Source: Devosia nitrariae
GTDB taxonomy: Bacteria; Pseudomonadota; Alphaproteobacteria; Rhizobiales; Devosiaceae
DNA: 64,000 bases
Assembly (NCBI RefSeq): GCF_030160115.1
Contig: NZ_BSNS01000024.1
Span: 1 to 64,000, forward strand
Direction: 5' to 3'
The notes beneath the pieces are model-generated. The model was not told the origin of the DNA, ran no database searches, and saw only the letters and a program-made list of their open reading frames with translations. Shown in pieces: positions 63,200 to 64,000 of this stretch (position 1 is the stretch's first letter; every line of letters starts with the position of its first letter). Both the position numbers and the translations under genes were made by a program.

Positions 63200-64000
63200 C
63201 TACGTCGTGGCTTCAACATCTGCCGCCACTGCCTTGATTTCCCTCCGGAGCCACTGATGTGGTTTGGCCCGCGTGTTGCGAGGATGCCAGAACAGACAGA
63301 TGTCGAAACCAGGCACTTTCATCGGTATTTCGAAGGTTCGTAGGCCGGCTCCCTCGCCGAACTCCCTTGCCAGCCTGCGGCCCATGTTGAGAATCAGTTC
63401 GGTGCCGCGGAGGAAGCGCGGCGCGCTCGCGTAGTAGGGTGTCGTCGTCGCTACCGTGCGTCGCATGCCGAGATCACTCATGCCGGCATCGACATTTCCC
63501 ATCACGTAGCCTCGCCTCGACACGAGTATGTGGGGATAGTGCACACAGTCCTCGATCGTCAGCGTGGCGGTCTCGCCTTCACCGACCAACGGGTGGTTAG
63601 CGTCGACCACCGCGACAAAGGTCTCATGCAATAATACTGACCGCTCCAGCCCGGCAATCGGGCGCCAGGCCGGGCCGATCAGAAGGTCCAGGCTGCCGCC
63701 GAACAGAGCCTGCTCGTCCTCCTGCGGCGTCGCCGGAAGAAAAACGAGCCGGATTCTGGGAGCGGCCGCGCGCAGCCGGGCCTCGATCGCCGGGCCGAGT
63801 ATCGCCAGACTGTACTCATCCATTCCAATACAGACCGTCTGGCGCAGCGCGGCCGGATCGAACTCGCCCACCGAATTGAGGCCAGTGACGATCTGGGCCA
63901 AAGCCAACTGGACATGCGGCCATAACTCGATCGCCGTGCGCGTCGGCACCATCGTGTTGCCCGACCGCTCCAGTACACGATCGTCGAGTGCGCGTCGCAG
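63200..64000 (-). CDS. LysR-family regulator, 5' end outside the window
   Basis: The visible 267 codons are open to the window edge, beginning with the end of the helix-turn-helix linker (ALDDRVLERSGNTMVPT) and continuing through a NodD-like periplasmic-binding-protein-type effector domain (VCIGMDEYSLAILGPAIEARLRAAAPRIRLVFLPATPQEDEQALFGGSLDLLIGPAW). The N-terminal DNA-binding helices lie beyond position 64000. The target operon and effector are unknown. Confidence 0.88.
   Translation of the reverse strand: MRRALDDRVLERSGNTMVPTRTAIELWPHVQLALAQIVTGLNSVGEFDPAALRQTVCIGMDEYSLAILGPAIEARLRAAAPRIRLVFLPATPQEDEQALFGGSLDLLIGPAWRPIAGLERSVLLHETFVAVVDANHPLVGEGETATLTIEDCVHYPHILVSRRGYVMGNVDAGMSDLGMRRTVATTTPYYASAPRFLRGTELILNMGRRLAREFGEGAGLRTFEIPMKVPGFDICLFWHPRNTRAKPHQWLRREIKAVAADVEATT

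Overview
The window is a GC-rich alphaproteobacterial chromosome segment, most likely from the order Hyphomicrobiales (a Devosia-like genome is my guess, not proven). The evidence is a split flagellar regulon with FlaF, FlbT, FliX, MotE and DUF6468, the cell-cycle kinase CckA beside flhB, a MetA-type homoserine acyltransferase, an alphaproteobacterial DksA with a reduced zinc finger, GguC, and modular palindromic intergenic repeats. I see no rRNA, tRNA, CRISPR array, insertion sequence or prophage. LAYOUT: 1-7.5 kb holds two SRPBCC proteins, the YcjX/YcjF pair, a Tat-exported PhoX-type phosphatase behind a four-repeat Pho box, metA and an uncharacterised P-loop protein. 7.7-18.7 kb is flagellar cluster I: hook and junction proteins flgE-flgK-flgL; converging on them flaF-flbT-fliC; then a hypothetical gene, flgN-like, flgJ and flgI, and the divergent fliX. 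18.8-24.7 kb holds dksA, an ABC-F ATPase, an L,D-transpeptidase lipoprotein, an M32 carboxypeptidase, an LprI-like secreted protein and a glycine-zipper peptide. 24.9-42 kb is flagellar cluster II: flgF-flgG-flgA-flgH, divergent fliL-fliM-DUF6468-motE, a lipid kinase plus phosphoesterase, a 1117-residue TPR protein, fliO-fliP, and divergent flgB-flgC-fliE-fliQ-fliR-flhB. cckA follows. 44.9-64 kb is mixed: an AraC regulator facing a 44-codon ORF and an Atu4866-domain gene, an aldo/keto reductase, an AI-2E-type permease, gguC, ribB with a degenerate RibA domain, a small kinase, recA, alaS, a FadL-type porin, two DMT exporters, a GDPD, a VWA protein with four repeats, and a LysR regulator cut by the window edge. 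HOW IT WORKS TOGETHER: the most interesting signal is regulatory. A 15-bp palindrome close to GGGCAA-N3-TTGCCC recurs in all four large flagellar intergenic regions. Near three sigma-54-type promoters (flgE, flgF, flgI, all with the -24 element TTGGCAT) it lies about 110-130 bp upstream of the expected transcription start, the position of an enhancer. At fliX and flgB it lies 12-13 bp after the second half of a TTAA-N7-TTAAC CtrA box, where it should cover the -10 region, the position of a repressor. CckA, the kinase that feeds phosphate to CtrA in related bacteria, is encoded at the end of the same cluster. This looks like a Caulobacter-style CtrA/sigma-54/FlbD hierarchy in a non-Caulobacter genome. 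flbD, rpoN and ctrA themselves are not in the window, nor are fliF, fliG, fliN, flhA, fliI, flgD, fliK or motAB.
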